This document shows, in pieces, positions 1-9,191 of a stretch of DNA of 12,269 nucleotides. Both the position numbers and the translations under genes were made by a program. This stretch comes from Conidiobolus incongruus B7586. Its lineage: Eukaryota > Entomophthoromycota > Entomophthoromycetes > Entomophthorales > Conidiobolaceae. Each line of letters opens with the position of its first letter. The first letter of the stretch is position 1. A model generated the notes under the pieces. That model did not search any database. It was not told the DNA's origin and worked only from the letters and a program-made list of their open reading frames with translations. The stretch spans positions 1-12,269 of the forward strand of contig JNEM01004083.1 in assembly GCA_000697335.1 (NCBI GenBank), read 5' to 3'.

Positions 1-1790
1 TATAATAATAAAATTATTAATTATATTTTTTGTATTATATATATCATAAATTTATCTTTTAAATATTTCCTATAGATCAATCAAATTATATATATAAGAT
101 AAGAAATATTTCTTTTAATTTACTTAAATTATTTGATTAAAATTTTTGATACTTTGATTAAATATCAAAAAAATATTTCAAAATATTCTATATTAAAATT
201 CTTAAAATATATTAATATTTCAAGATTTTATAAAATTAAATTTAAAAAATTAATAAATGATATATATATTATTAAAAAAAATGATTGATTAGATTATATT
301 ATATATAGTGTATAAAATTAATACTTAATTATTTTATATTGTTATAAAATTATTATTGAAATATATAAAGATATATAATAATAAAATTAGTAATTAACCA
401 TATTTAAAATCTGTAAAAGAAATGATTGTTCAATATTTAAAATATTTATAATATTAAAAATAAGACTTTTAAAACATAATTTTTGAATTTGGTAATTTAA
501 TTTAATATTAATATAATAATAAAGTTTCCAATTATCAAAGTTATGAATTTACTTATGAAAATACTTTTTTTAATTAGATAATCGAATATTCTATATTTAT
601 ATTACAAAATAGTAATGAATATATATATTAATAAAACAAGTCTTTAATCAAATGAACAATATCATATAAAAAATATTAAGGGTTTATTATTGATTTATCA
701 TTAACTTATTTTTAATTAATATTATAATATAATAGAAATAATATTAATATTGTATAAAGAAAAATATATTGTATTATTTTTTATAGCAAGTTAATATATC
801 AATAAGCAAAATTTATTTAAGTATTATAAACAAATATGTTAACAGAAATATATTAGACTAAATATTAGAATGATCAATATATTATAATAATGATAAATAT
901 TTTTTTGATCTTAGGAATATTGAATAAACGTTTAAGATGGTAAGATAGGAAAAAATATTTACTAGTTAAGTTAATAATACTTAAGTAAATAAATTAACTC
1001 TAGAAATATATATTACTTGATTGATTTACAAAACAAATAATGATAAAGATTTATATTCAAGAATTTTCAGAACTAGTCTCTTAGCTAATAAAAAATTTAA
1101 CAATTTTTTTTGAACAAAAAAGACCAAAATTATCTAAATAGTTTGATAAATCCTTAAATAATTGTAAATGAATATCGCTATTAATATAAACTATATAAAA
1201 TCTATCATAATCTTGATTGATCAGATTTAGTTATATTTTATTGTTGTTGATTAATTGTCATCATATATATTAGGTTTTTTCTTCGTAAGAAAAATGATAA
1301 TAGTATTAAAAATAATTTAAATTTTCTTTAGCATTTCTAGTTGATATTATTTTTGCAATATATATCATTAAGATTAAAATAGCCAATTTCCACAAGAATA
1401 ACATATTTGTGTTGAAATTGATATATATCTATCTATCTATTTTAATATCAGATACCAAATATAATCAACATAACCAATTATAAAATCAATTTCAATTATA
1501 ACCTATAAAGTTGAAGTGTAATTAAGTTACTATATGATATATTAATTATCAAATTGATCAATTTCAGAATGAATTAACATTAAAATCTTATTATAGTAAA
1601 ATTTTTAAAATTTACATTATATAATCCAAATATTTAAATTATTTTCTTGTTCAATTTATTTTATGACCAATTAAAATACGAATATTAAATATAAATAAAT
1701 TAGTGTCATATGATCGAAAAAAAAATTTTTCCATATGGTAAAAATTACTAATTGCATAAAAGAATTGATTATATGGATCAGATGATAATT
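1..1790. other. AT-rich intergenic desert, no gene seen
   Basis: This stretch is almost entirely A and T, with many 60-base lines carrying fewer than ten G or C. It has dense stops in all frames and no recognisable protein, tRNA or rRNA signature. It contains only short simple-sequence runs, such as a small ATCT microsatellite near 1426-1440, and a CCAAT pentamer at 1667-1671. The last hundred bases grade into the promoter of the next gene. I see no paired terminal repeats that would mark a mobile element. Confidence 0.75.
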
Positions 1791-1801
1791 GGGTATAAAT
1801 A
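1788..1801 (+). promoter_or_regulatory. TATA-like core promoter of the oxidoreductase gene
   Basis: TATAAATA lies at 1794-1801, about 65 nt before the ATG at 1859. An inverted CCAAT box (ATTGG, 1788-1792) sits one base upstream of it. In such AT-rich DNA a TATA match alone is weak evidence. Its position directly upstream of a well-supported gene, and the G residues around it in an otherwise G-poor stretch, raise its standing. Transcription start data are absent, so the role is inferred. Confidence 0.4.
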
Positions 1802-1854
1802 CTTTGATCTTATCTACATCATTGATTTAAAAAAATTAAATTTTAAATCAAAGT
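1801..1854 (+). repeat. Inverted repeat in the leader of the oxidoreductase gene
   Basis: ACTTTGAT at 1801-1808 is the exact reverse complement of ATCAAAGT at 1847-1854. The spacer carries further partly self-complementary A/T runs. The second arm ends four bases before the ATG, so in a transcript starting near the TATA box this could fold as a stem just ahead of the start codon. The arms are only 8 nt, and such pairs arise easily in AT-rich DNA, so function is uncertain. Confidence 0.35.
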
Positions 1855-1858
1855 AAAA

Positions 1859-3946
1859 ATGACAGTTAGTGAAATTCCTAAAAATCCAATTACTTGCATC
1901 GTGGTGGGATGTGGAAATAGGTAATGACACTGATTATTGATCATATAATTGGACTAATTTTGAAGCAATTAGAGGCACTATTTATTCAACTTATGCACTT
2001 CATAGCCCCGAAAAATTTAAGATTGTAGCTTGTGCAGATCCCGTGGAGTTTAGAAGAAAGGATATGGCAAAGGTAATACTTTCCAATATTCGTTTAATGT
2101 AAATTAATATATTATTAGAATCACCACGTTCCAGATAATATGGTATTTAAGGATTGGAGAGAGGTATTCTTAAAATAATAGATTATTAAGATATTACTGA
2201 TATCACTATACTAGATTATTAAACTGCCCAAATTCGCAGACAGTGTAATTATAGCCACTCTGGATAGGGATCACTTGGAACCAACAATCGGTAATCATCA
2301 TATCTCATCAATCTTGATCCCATTATTAATAATATAACGAAGCATTTGCAAACTTGAAGTATCATATTTTGTTGGAGAAGCCCATGTCTATTAATTACAA
2401 TGATTGTAAATTGATCACTCAAGCTATTTTGAAAAATGATGTAAGTAAATTATGATTAATATAAAATATATTAATGCTAATTTATTGGGAAATGCTATTA
2501 GGTTTATTTCGCTATTGGTAACAATTCCAGACAAAAAATTGATCAACAATTTAATAATGATATTAGGTCACGTATTACGATACACCAACATCAACAAGAA
2601 GATTAAACAAATAGTAGATAGTGGAGCTCTTGGAGACATTGTCAATATTCAACATTTGGAACCAATTGGTTTTTACCATTTCGCTCATTCCGTAATCGTA
2701 ATTATGTGTATGTGATAAGTTAATTAACGATAAGTAGTTTGTTAGGGGTAATTGGCGTAATAGGGAAGAGACTACATTTTCATTGATGCAGAAGAGTTGT
2801 CATGACTTGGGTAAGTTCAATCCTATTACTATCAAATTATATACTAAATGAACTGCTGTTAGATTTAATCCTCTACTTTATGAATCATCAACCTTGCGTT
2901 GTAAGTCTAATATTAATTTGACATAATTGATATAATTAATTTTAGAGTTTAGAAAGTGAGTTCTTTCGGCAATTTATACCATTTCAAACGAGAAAATATG
3001 CCCAAGGGAGCTGAAAATGCTCAGTAATTAATAATCTATCCATATTATATTAAATTATCTAATAAACTTTAGGAACTGTATATCATGTCCAGTAGAATCG
3101 GAATGTGCATATTCAGCCAAAAAGATCTATTTGGATAGATTAGTCAAAGACAATCATAAGGGATGGCCTCTGAATACGATTACAGATATTGTTGGTAAGC
3201 ATATTAATTATTAATAATTATATCATATTTATGAAATGATTAGATATTGAAAATGTGACCAACGTCCTAAATACTGGAAATTATGGCAAATGCGTTTATA
3301 AAATGGATAACGATGTTAACGATCATCAAGTAACTTGACCACAAATTTATTATAATCCATCTAATTTTGGTGTTAGGTTGTCAATATGCAATTCCAAAGT
3401 GGAGCTACTGCTACTTTTACGATGGTAGCTTACACCGAATCTATGTGTAGACGCAAAGTATGTAGTATTAATAATGTTTCTATTATTTATTAATATCAAT
3501 GTAGACCAAAATCTTTGGAACTCGAGGAGAATTAACAGCTGATGGTATTGATACCATTGGAGTTTATGATTTTTTGACTAAGGAAACTACCGTTTACGAT
3601 ACTTCCGATGTTGACGAAGCTGATGCGGGATTATCCGGTCATGGTAATTCTATATTTTTATTTAATTTATATTTATTAAATATTATAGGTGGTGGCGATT
3701 TGGGTCTCATTAAGGCATTCGTAGATGCTCTAATCTCCCAAGACAAATCTAAAATCTTATCAAGTGTAGAACAAACTTTGGGTAAGATAGTTTTTTAAAA
3801 TTGAATCACTAAAATAGCTAATTTGGTCAATAGAATCTCACCAACTTGTCTTCGCATCAGAATACTCGAGACTTGAGGAAAAAGTTGTACATTTGGACAA
3901 ATTTTTCGATAAAGTTCACAATAATGAAATTCAATTAAATTTTTAA
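1859..3946 (+). CDS. Gfo/Idh/MocA-family NAD(P)-dependent oxidoreductase, 16 exons
   Basis: Exons read from the sequence are 1859-1920, 1973-2072, 2119-2163, 2215-2290, 2343-2440, 2502-2517, 2567-2691, 2738-2810, 2863-2900, 2953-3023, 3073-3194, 3244-3329, 3377-3457, 3505-3643, 3689-3781 and 3834-3946. Every junction keeps frame, giving 445 residues and a TAA stop. The 15 introns are 45-52 nt, start with GT (mostly GTAA) and end in AG (mostly TAG). The N-terminal Rossmann fold carries GCGNRG at residues 17-22 for dinucleotide binding. EKP at 106-108 is the family's signature loop, and KSCHDLD at 193-199 matches its active-site region. A Cys cluster follows (C237, C240, C246), leading into a [12 protein letters not shown] stretch that I recall from one subfamily. 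The C-terminal half fits the family's alpha/beta domain. There is no signal peptide, so it is probably cytosolic. The family oxidises or reduces sugar-like substrates; the substrate here is unknown. Several donors and acceptors were chosen by frame and family fit and need transcript support. The short single-exon open frames within this span run into introns and are not separate genes. Confidence 0.92.
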
Positions 3947-3973
3947 ATTGATCAATTTTTTAAAGAAAACTGA

Positions 3974-4020
3974 TATGGATAAAAAAATTTTATTGAAATA
4001 AATTATTAACTTTTTCCATA
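3974..4020 (+). terminator. 3' end of the oxidoreductase gene: imperfect hairpin with AATAAA
   Basis: AATAAA lies at 3997-4002, 51 nt after the stop codon, and is a plausible polyadenylation signal. It sits in the loop of an imperfect inverted repeat. The arm TATGGATAAAAA starts at 3974 and TTTTTCCATA ends at 4020; they pair with one bulged T. In AT-rich DNA AATAAA is common, so the call rests on position. Confidence 0.45.
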
Positions 4021-4334
4021 AAAATATATATTTATTATTTATTGTGATCATAATAAGAATGATAGTCATATCGTAAAATGAGGTGACCAATAATGATACA
4101 ATCTACAATAAAAACAAAATCAAATAAGAATGAATTATTGTATATTTTAACAAATGTCCAACTTGAAGAGTTGGATAGAGTACGATAAATTAAAGGGGGA
4201 TATATGAAAGTAAAATTATCAAAATATCAAGCATGAGAAATAGAATTTGCTCAGCAGACAATTGAAATCCTCTAGGTGTAAGGCGATTGGGATTTAGTAT
4301 GGTTGAAGTCAGTAATCTTCATTTTAGGCATAAT
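4021..4334. other. Intergenic stretch between two gene regions
   Basis: After the hairpin the sequence stays AT-rich to about 4190 and then rises in GC. On the minus strand, about 4215-4310 contains an open stretch with a hydrophobic segment (around AEQILFLMLDILIILL) that could be an exon. I could not join it in frame to anything nearby. The opposite strand is also partly open here. No gene is called. Confidence 0.4.
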
Positions 4335-5074
4335 TCATTCAAGCTCGGGTAAGTTTTCCGGCTGGAATATGAAACGATTGAGACTGAAGTTGACATGGTA
4401 GAAGCACATCATCCATTTGGAGACTGCACGAATGGATTCGGGAATTATGGGTTGTATCTTGGGACGATTTTTGCCCTTGATACTCGATAGGAACCAGCGG
4501 GGGTTGAATTCATTGAGTTCCACTGGTGTCGTTTTGTTATCAATTTCTATAACTTTAGTCCCGGGAATTGACAGAGTTGGCGGGGTCGTGGACTGGGATG
4601 AAGGTGTAGTGACATAGCCAGTACCTGATACGCTTCTAGATGTGCTTTCAAATTAGGAATATCTAATTCCAATTTGGGTATACTAATACTCAGAACCATA
4701 TAAATCAAATATTTAAAAATGAAAATATCAAAATATAATAATAATGAGCGAAAAAATTTAAATTTAAATGGATATTTGACTGAATTGAATAATTTGATAA
4801 ATTTGAAATTGATATAATGTGAACTCGTGACATGGGTCAAATTCAAATAATTCAATATACTGGAAAAGCCAAAAACCTTGCACAGATTCGATGGGATTAC
4901 GAATGTAGGTATGTAAATTTCAACAGGTTCATCATAATGGCGAGTAGCATTGCTAATGATTGTTGATTTTGAAGTATGAATTTTAGTAGTTTGCCAGTTT
5001 TTGTAAAACATATTTTACATTTGAAGAATTAATAAGGAATTGAACAAATTGACTAACAAAATTGTAAAATCCAT
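4335..5074 (-). CDS. Possible small single-pass membrane protein, unrecognised
   Basis: This three-exon model is my inference. Exon 1 runs 5074-5019, exon 2 4952-4684 and exon 3 4624-4335. The introns are 66 and 59 nt, GT to AG, and frame is kept, giving 204 residues. Visible features are a hydrophobic N-terminus that could be a signal peptide (residues 1-18), two Asn-X-Thr sequons (20-22 and 56-58), one strong hydrophobic segment (about 89-108), a Thr/Ser/Pro-rich linker (about 110-130), and a basic tail that begins near FNPRWFLSSIKGK. Exon 3 belongs to a 105-codon open stretch (4652-4338) with codon use like a real gene. Exon 2 lies in a 154-codon open frame (5011-4547). The introns are longer than those of the two confident genes, and the opposite strand is also partly open, so strand and structure are uncertain. 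I recognise no family. It may instead be two gene fragments or a decayed gene. Confidence 0.33.
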
Positions 5075-5076
5075 AG

Positions 5077-5522
5077 AGCGAACATTTTAAGGACAAAAAT
5101 CAGTTTGGATTCATGGTATATTGTATCAATTTCGCCCAAGCTTCGAATATAAGCGAAGTAGTATCCATCTCCTTTGAAATGTCAGAAATAATCAAGAAAA
5201 TCCAATATAGTAAAGTTAACAATCCCATTCTAAGATAATTCACTCAGAAACATATAGAAGTGTACAGGCAGTACTCGTCTACCATATTTTCATTGATTCA
5301 CTCAGAACTTTCTAAACTAAATTGAATGAGGCTTTGGTTGGTTACAACTGCATATCGGTTACATACTGGAGGGAAGAAATGATCCAAACGCTCCATTTAA
5401 TACATGTAGTTCTGATTGAATTACTCAATGTGTGTTCTGCACCAAGTATTGTTGCTCTCTAGGTATTGAGCCTTCAAGTCTTATTTGATATTTATTTTGG
5501 CAATCTTAAGATAGTACCAACT
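5077..5522 (+). pseudogene. Coding-like relic, perhaps of a multi-pass membrane protein
   Basis: Three consecutive plus-strand stretches look coding by codon pattern and base composition: 5077-5235 (53 codons), 5239-5322 (28 codons) and, in a second frame, 5316-5459 (48 codons) with 20 more open codons at 5463-5522. They are separated by two in-frame stops and one frame change that I cannot explain by introns. A branch-point-like GACTAAC and a TAG acceptor sit just before 5077. The third stretch is hydrophobic around MIQTLHLIHVVLIELL and ends near VLFDIYF. The spacing loosely recalls the C-terminal half of gustatory-receptor-like seven-helix proteins, but no diagnostic motif is present and this is weak. 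Competing minus-strand frames exist here, including a 42-codon frame. It could be a decayed gene or chance. Confidence 0.27.
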
Positions 5523-5759
5523 TGAGATGAAGTACTCTTATCTAAATTGATAATACTGATAATGAATATAAATTTTGAGATGGGAACAAAATATTATCTA
5601 AATTATAGTTCACAAATAACTGTCTTATTTATATTAAAAAAATTATAACAACTACGGTTAATTTTTCTTTTATTCCAAATCTCCAGCTAATAACAATAAT
5701 GTCAAAATAAGTGATCAACTTATCTCCCAAATATTAATGTTTTTACACTTTTTACACAA
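5523..5759. other. AT-rich spacer inside the island
   Basis: GC drops again in this stretch, stops are frequent on both strands, and I see no motif, repeat or RNA gene. It separates two coding-like patches. Confidence 0.5.
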
Positions 5760-5909
5760 CTATTTATCCCATTTATTAATTTTAGTCTTGAAAGTTCTCA
5801 ACTCCAAATGTGGAATATGTATGACTAAAAAAATTGGTAGATGTTGGTCCACATCATGAAATTTCGCAGCTTTATAAGAGTGTAGATTAAAAGATTTGAA
5901 GTATCGGTG
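5760..5909 (-). pseudogene. Orphan 49-codon open stretch, unrecognised
   Basis: Reading from 5909 down to a TAG at 5762-5760 gives 49 open codons with varied, gene-like residues, including DVDQHLPIFLVIHIPHLELR and an ending close to KINKWDK. The base composition is richer in GC than the adjoining spacer. I could not find an upstream exon in phase, and the plus strand over 5840-5960 also shows partly open coding-like frames. It may be the last exon of a lost or highly diverged gene. I recognise no family. Confidence 0.2.
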
Positions 5910-6109
5910 TCATTGATGTTATGAGTTTCATGGTTTTTTGTGATATCAATTCATTTAGTTGAAATATTAAGCAAAAAAAGATTAGAATAAATAAATAGCT
6001 CTAAGTACTATATGTTGGATTATTTTCAAAAAATTTTATAGTAACTCCAGAGGATTCTTTCGCAATGTTTTGCAATAATAAGTTAATATAAATGTCATCG
6101 TTCTTATTT

Positions 6110-6444
6110 AATAATAACCAGCAAGACCAACTTCATCTCGCAGTATATTACCTTACGTAGATATAATCCCGGAATACCCTTGACGCCAGTTCAAGTTCTC
6201 AATTTTTTGAAGACTTAATGCAATTCATTACTCAACATATGACCGACAAGTCGTCTATAAAAACAATTATTGGGATACATTTCCACCGGTATCTACAGCC
6301 ATTTGTGAGGCTCGTTTGACCTTTAAATTATCCTAATCGAAGACATTAACCTAAACTACCAAACAAACCACAAGCAGCTGCTCCTTTCCCAATTATCAAC
6401 GTATTTCTAGCAATCGGTAGAACCACGATATAATCATAATTTAT
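6110..6444. pseudogene. GC-elevated patch with short coding-like frames on both strands
   Basis: GC rises to roughly 40 percent here, against 10-20 percent just downstream. On the plus strand a 50-codon open stretch runs 6167-6316 and includes QFITQHMTDKSSIKTIIGIH, ending at a TGA. On the minus strand 32 codons are open from 6444 to 6349, including ARNTLIIGKGAAACGLFGSL. Other short fragments occur between them. None extends into a longer frame or joins by introns that I can find. A decayed gene is the simplest reading, but neither strand nor family can be settled by eye. Confidence 0.25.
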
Positions 6445-6449
6445 TTAAA

Positions 6450-8340
6450 TATTCATATAAATTGACCAATCCATGATATTTGTTAATAAATTAAGTATAA
6501 ATCTTAGATAATAAATGAATTAATATATATCATTAACATACTTCTTGGAAACCATATTTATTAATTTTCTGTTTTCAATTTAATTCGTACACAGCTAGAT
6601 TAGTACATTAAATTTTAAATTACAATATTATTAAATTAATTATTAAGCACATAATATAAATATTTATAAAAATTGAAAGAATAGTTTAAAAGTGCTGATA
6701 TATATGGTTCAACAACAATATTGTTCATTTAAAATTATAATATTTTTAATATCTTTGTAACTTATAAAAAAATAATAAAATTGCATCATCACCTATGACA
6801 ACTAACAAAAAATATTTTCAGGTTTTGAAAAAATAATATTATAGTTAAATATATACAGTTCTTAGTTTGTTACTTAATATCAATAATCCTTGTCTATGAA
6901 AACATATCAATGTTTTAAATTGTTAATTGATGATTGGAGACGAATAAAAAATTAATAGAATATAATTAAATAAATGGTTAAGCTATATCCAATTGGACTT
7001 TGAAAAAATTATAGCAGATTGATCGTAAAATAGCGTTTTCAATGTGAGATTGAATTAATGAAAATTACTAATGATCTTGAGCTTCGCTTTATTTTTGACC
7101 AATTAAACAAATAATTAAAACATTTTTTCACAATGGATTTTATGCCAATGGTTATAAGGATTTCTTTAACCTTTAGAATACATCTACTTTATAAAAATAT
7201 TAATTTGAATAGAATATTTGGTGATTGTGAATCTATAATATTATCTATTGGTGATTTTAAATGATAAATTAATTTCTTTTATAACTTTTTAAGCATTTAA
7301 ATACACTATAAAATGGATATTTAAATTTCTAACCTTTTTTTATTTTGACTAGACCAATGTAATTAATATGAATGAAATAATAATGGATTATTACATATTA
7401 AATATATCCAGATATTCTATCAAATACCGCAAATACCTAATGTTAATATATAAAACCATCTTCCATTTTATTGCAACAGTGTTAAGGAATTATATGTGTA
7501 ATCTGTTACAATATATAATTTCATATTAAAATATTTGATCAATCGGATGATTGTTGATTCATAATATTTATTTATGAATAATTTTGTCAACAAAATCTAA
7601 TACAAATTTTGAGCATAACTAGAAATTAGAATGTTTAATAAATTACCCAAATCACTCTAATATCGTTAATATATTTTAATGGTTGCAGATTCAAATATAA
7701 TATGAAATATTCAAACTTGGCTAAAACCATTATGTTTTCCAATATACTACAATTAATAATTTATTAAGTATTAATATACCAAATATAACATCATTGCATA
7801 AAATCAAAAATGAAATGAATAAGAATAACAGCCCCAAAGTGATAAATTATCTTCTGATCCTTTATCAATATTAATCCATAATATTTTTCTATTTTATAGG
7901 ATTCAGAATAAAGCAGTATTTTATTATTAACATATAATAGAATTAATACTTAATTTGGCGCTAATTATATAAAGTAAGCAAATGAAATATTAATTCCAAT
8001 AATTGAACCATATATATAGTTTTTTAATATATAACAAATATCAATATTATCAAATTTATAATATAAGTGAACTTTCTATTTATTTATTTTAACATATTTG
8101 ATTATATTGGACTTTTGCCTTGATATCAATTTTTTTGAATATAATATGGTTTGATAAAATTTTGTTTTATAGTCTTCAATAATAAGTATTTTGTGTGCAA
8201 TATTTTTTATGATACTTTAATATGTTATAATTTATATTGATGAATCTATTCGGAATAATTGATTAATAATTAATTTATTTTTAATATTATGATAGGCTAT
8301 TATAATATCAATATCTTTTTTATACTAAATATATTTTATA
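6450..8340. other. AT-rich intergenic desert
   Basis: Extreme AT content with frequent stops. Two short open stretches near 7034-7264 stand out slightly: a 26-codon stretch after a TAG acceptor-like site (7034-7114) and a 43-codon ATG-started frame (7133-7264). Both are within what AT-rich sequence can give by chance. No RNA gene, long repeat or mobile-element end is visible. Confidence 0.65.
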
Positions 8341-8413
8341 CAATGAGGAGTACATAAAAGGTAAAATAAATATCACTATTGCAACTTTATCATTACCAAT
8401 TCATTTCAAACAA

Positions 8414-8427
8414 ACCCTTAAAGGGTG
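8414..8427. repeat. Short palindrome
   Basis: ACCCTTAAAGGGT, within this span, is a near-perfect palindrome (ACCCTT, one A, AAGGGT) in a region where G and C runs are rare. It lies about 770 nt upstream of the cdc20-like gene. It could be a protein-binding site, but nothing else supports that. Confidence 0.25.
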
Positions 8428-8632
8428 AATTAACCATTTAAACACCAAGGTTTAGGAATCGGTGATTGTCAAAATAACGACCATTGATGAATTATTATCA
8501 ATATATAATTTTTGTTAGCTGTGATTAATATTTTAAGTGCCATAGAATTTTGGAATACTCCTAACATACAATTTTTGACAAAAGATATTTGGTATATTGA
8601 ATTTTATGATTTGAAATGAAAGAGTGTAGAAA

Positions 8633-8761
8633 ATGATGACATTGTTTACTAAAAATGTAGACTTTGACCAATCACTATTGAAGATTATTAGAATACAGGC
8701 GCAAGATGATTGGTGGAATCACAAAGGTCAAGATATTTTAGCCAATAAGAGCAGAGAATAA
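8633..8761 (+). CDS. Small ORF of 42 codons, unrecognised
   Basis: ATG at 8633 (a second ATG follows at once at 8636) opens a 42-codon frame ending in TAA at 8759-8761. The peptide is hydrophilic and gene-like in residue use, with a segment reading QAQDDWWNHKGQDI. The local GC is higher than in the desert upstream. It lies about 430 nt before the start of the cdc20-like gene on the same strand, so it could be a separate short gene, an upstream exon or ORF, or chance. It overlaps three of the CCAAT boxes, which argues that part of the composition comes from promoter elements. No family is recognised. Confidence 0.25.
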   Translation: MMTLFTKNVDFDQSLLKIIRIQAQDDWWNHKGQDILANKSRE

Positions 8762-8819
8762 TAAACTCACTCTATCAATATGATTGGTCAGTGAAATTTT
8801 AAACAGAATTTGTAATTGG
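8668..8819 (+). promoter_or_regulatory. Cluster of five CCAAT boxes upstream of the cdc20-like gene
   Basis: CCAAT occurs at 8668-8672 and 8742-8746. Its complement ATTGG occurs at 8709-8713, 8783-8787 and 8815-8819. That is five in 152 nt, in both orientations, 370-520 nt before the ATG. CCAAT boxes are bound by the heterotrimeric HAP/NF-Y factor, and repeated CCAAT boxes are known in promoters of cell-cycle genes in animals. Here the role is inferred from density and position only. Confidence 0.4.
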
Positions 8820-8854
8820 TATAAATTAAAGTAGGATGTCGTGTCAAAACTAAA

Positions 8855-8892
8855 ATTTTTTTTATTTTTTATTTTTCAGCTGAACTATAAAG
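8855..8892 (+). promoter_or_regulatory. Pyrimidine tract and TATA-like box of the cdc20-like gene
   Basis: A T-rich tract (about 8855-8878, ending in TTTTTCAG) is followed by TATAAAG at 8886-8892. This places a TATA-like element about 70 nt beyond the last CCAAT box and 300 nt before the ATG, which implies a leader of up to about 270 nt. T-rich tracts followed by a TATA element are common in fungal promoters. The background is so AT-rich that both could be incidental. Confidence 0.35.
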
Positions 8893-9191
8893 GTATTTAC
8901 TAGGTTTCTTATATCACCAACTTTTTTTTATGGTTATAGTTTATTCGAATTTTATCTCTCTGCATTCACTCATTATCTTTAATTAAAATTTAATATATTT
9001 TATATATTTTGTTATTTTAATTTATTAAGAATATTATAGTTAATTGAGATTATTTACAGGAAATTTAAACCACAAGTTCAGTTATCTCTATTTTTATTTA
9101 ATCCAATTCAATTCAAGTGAGATTTTATTTATAATTATTTGTATTTTAATTGTAGAGGGTTTGAATTTAATTTTTAAAGTTATAATTTATA

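Noticed and set aside
1426-1440. ATCT microsatellite
   Set aside because: It has only three to four units and is ordinary for AT-rich spacer.
2452-2715. 87-codon open frame on the plus strand
   Set aside because: It runs through two introns of the oxidoreductase gene. Only its parts at 2502-2517 and 2567-2691 are exons, and its ATG lies inside an intron.
3574-3798. 74-codon open frame on the plus strand
   Set aside because: It joins exons 14 and 15 of the oxidoreductase gene by reading through a 45-nt intron that happens to lack a stop in that frame.
4417-4617. 66-codon open frame on the plus strand
   Set aside because: The opposite strand over the same bases has a longer open stretch with more natural codon and residue use, so this is probably its shadow. 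A donor-like GGGTAAGT at about 4348 on the plus strand keeps some doubt.
5105-5230. 42-codon minus-strand frame with a hydrophobic start (MGLLTLLYWIFLII)
   Set aside because: It could be a signal anchor, but it ends quickly, cannot be joined by an intron to the minus-strand model downstream, and overlaps a plus-strand stretch of better coding character.
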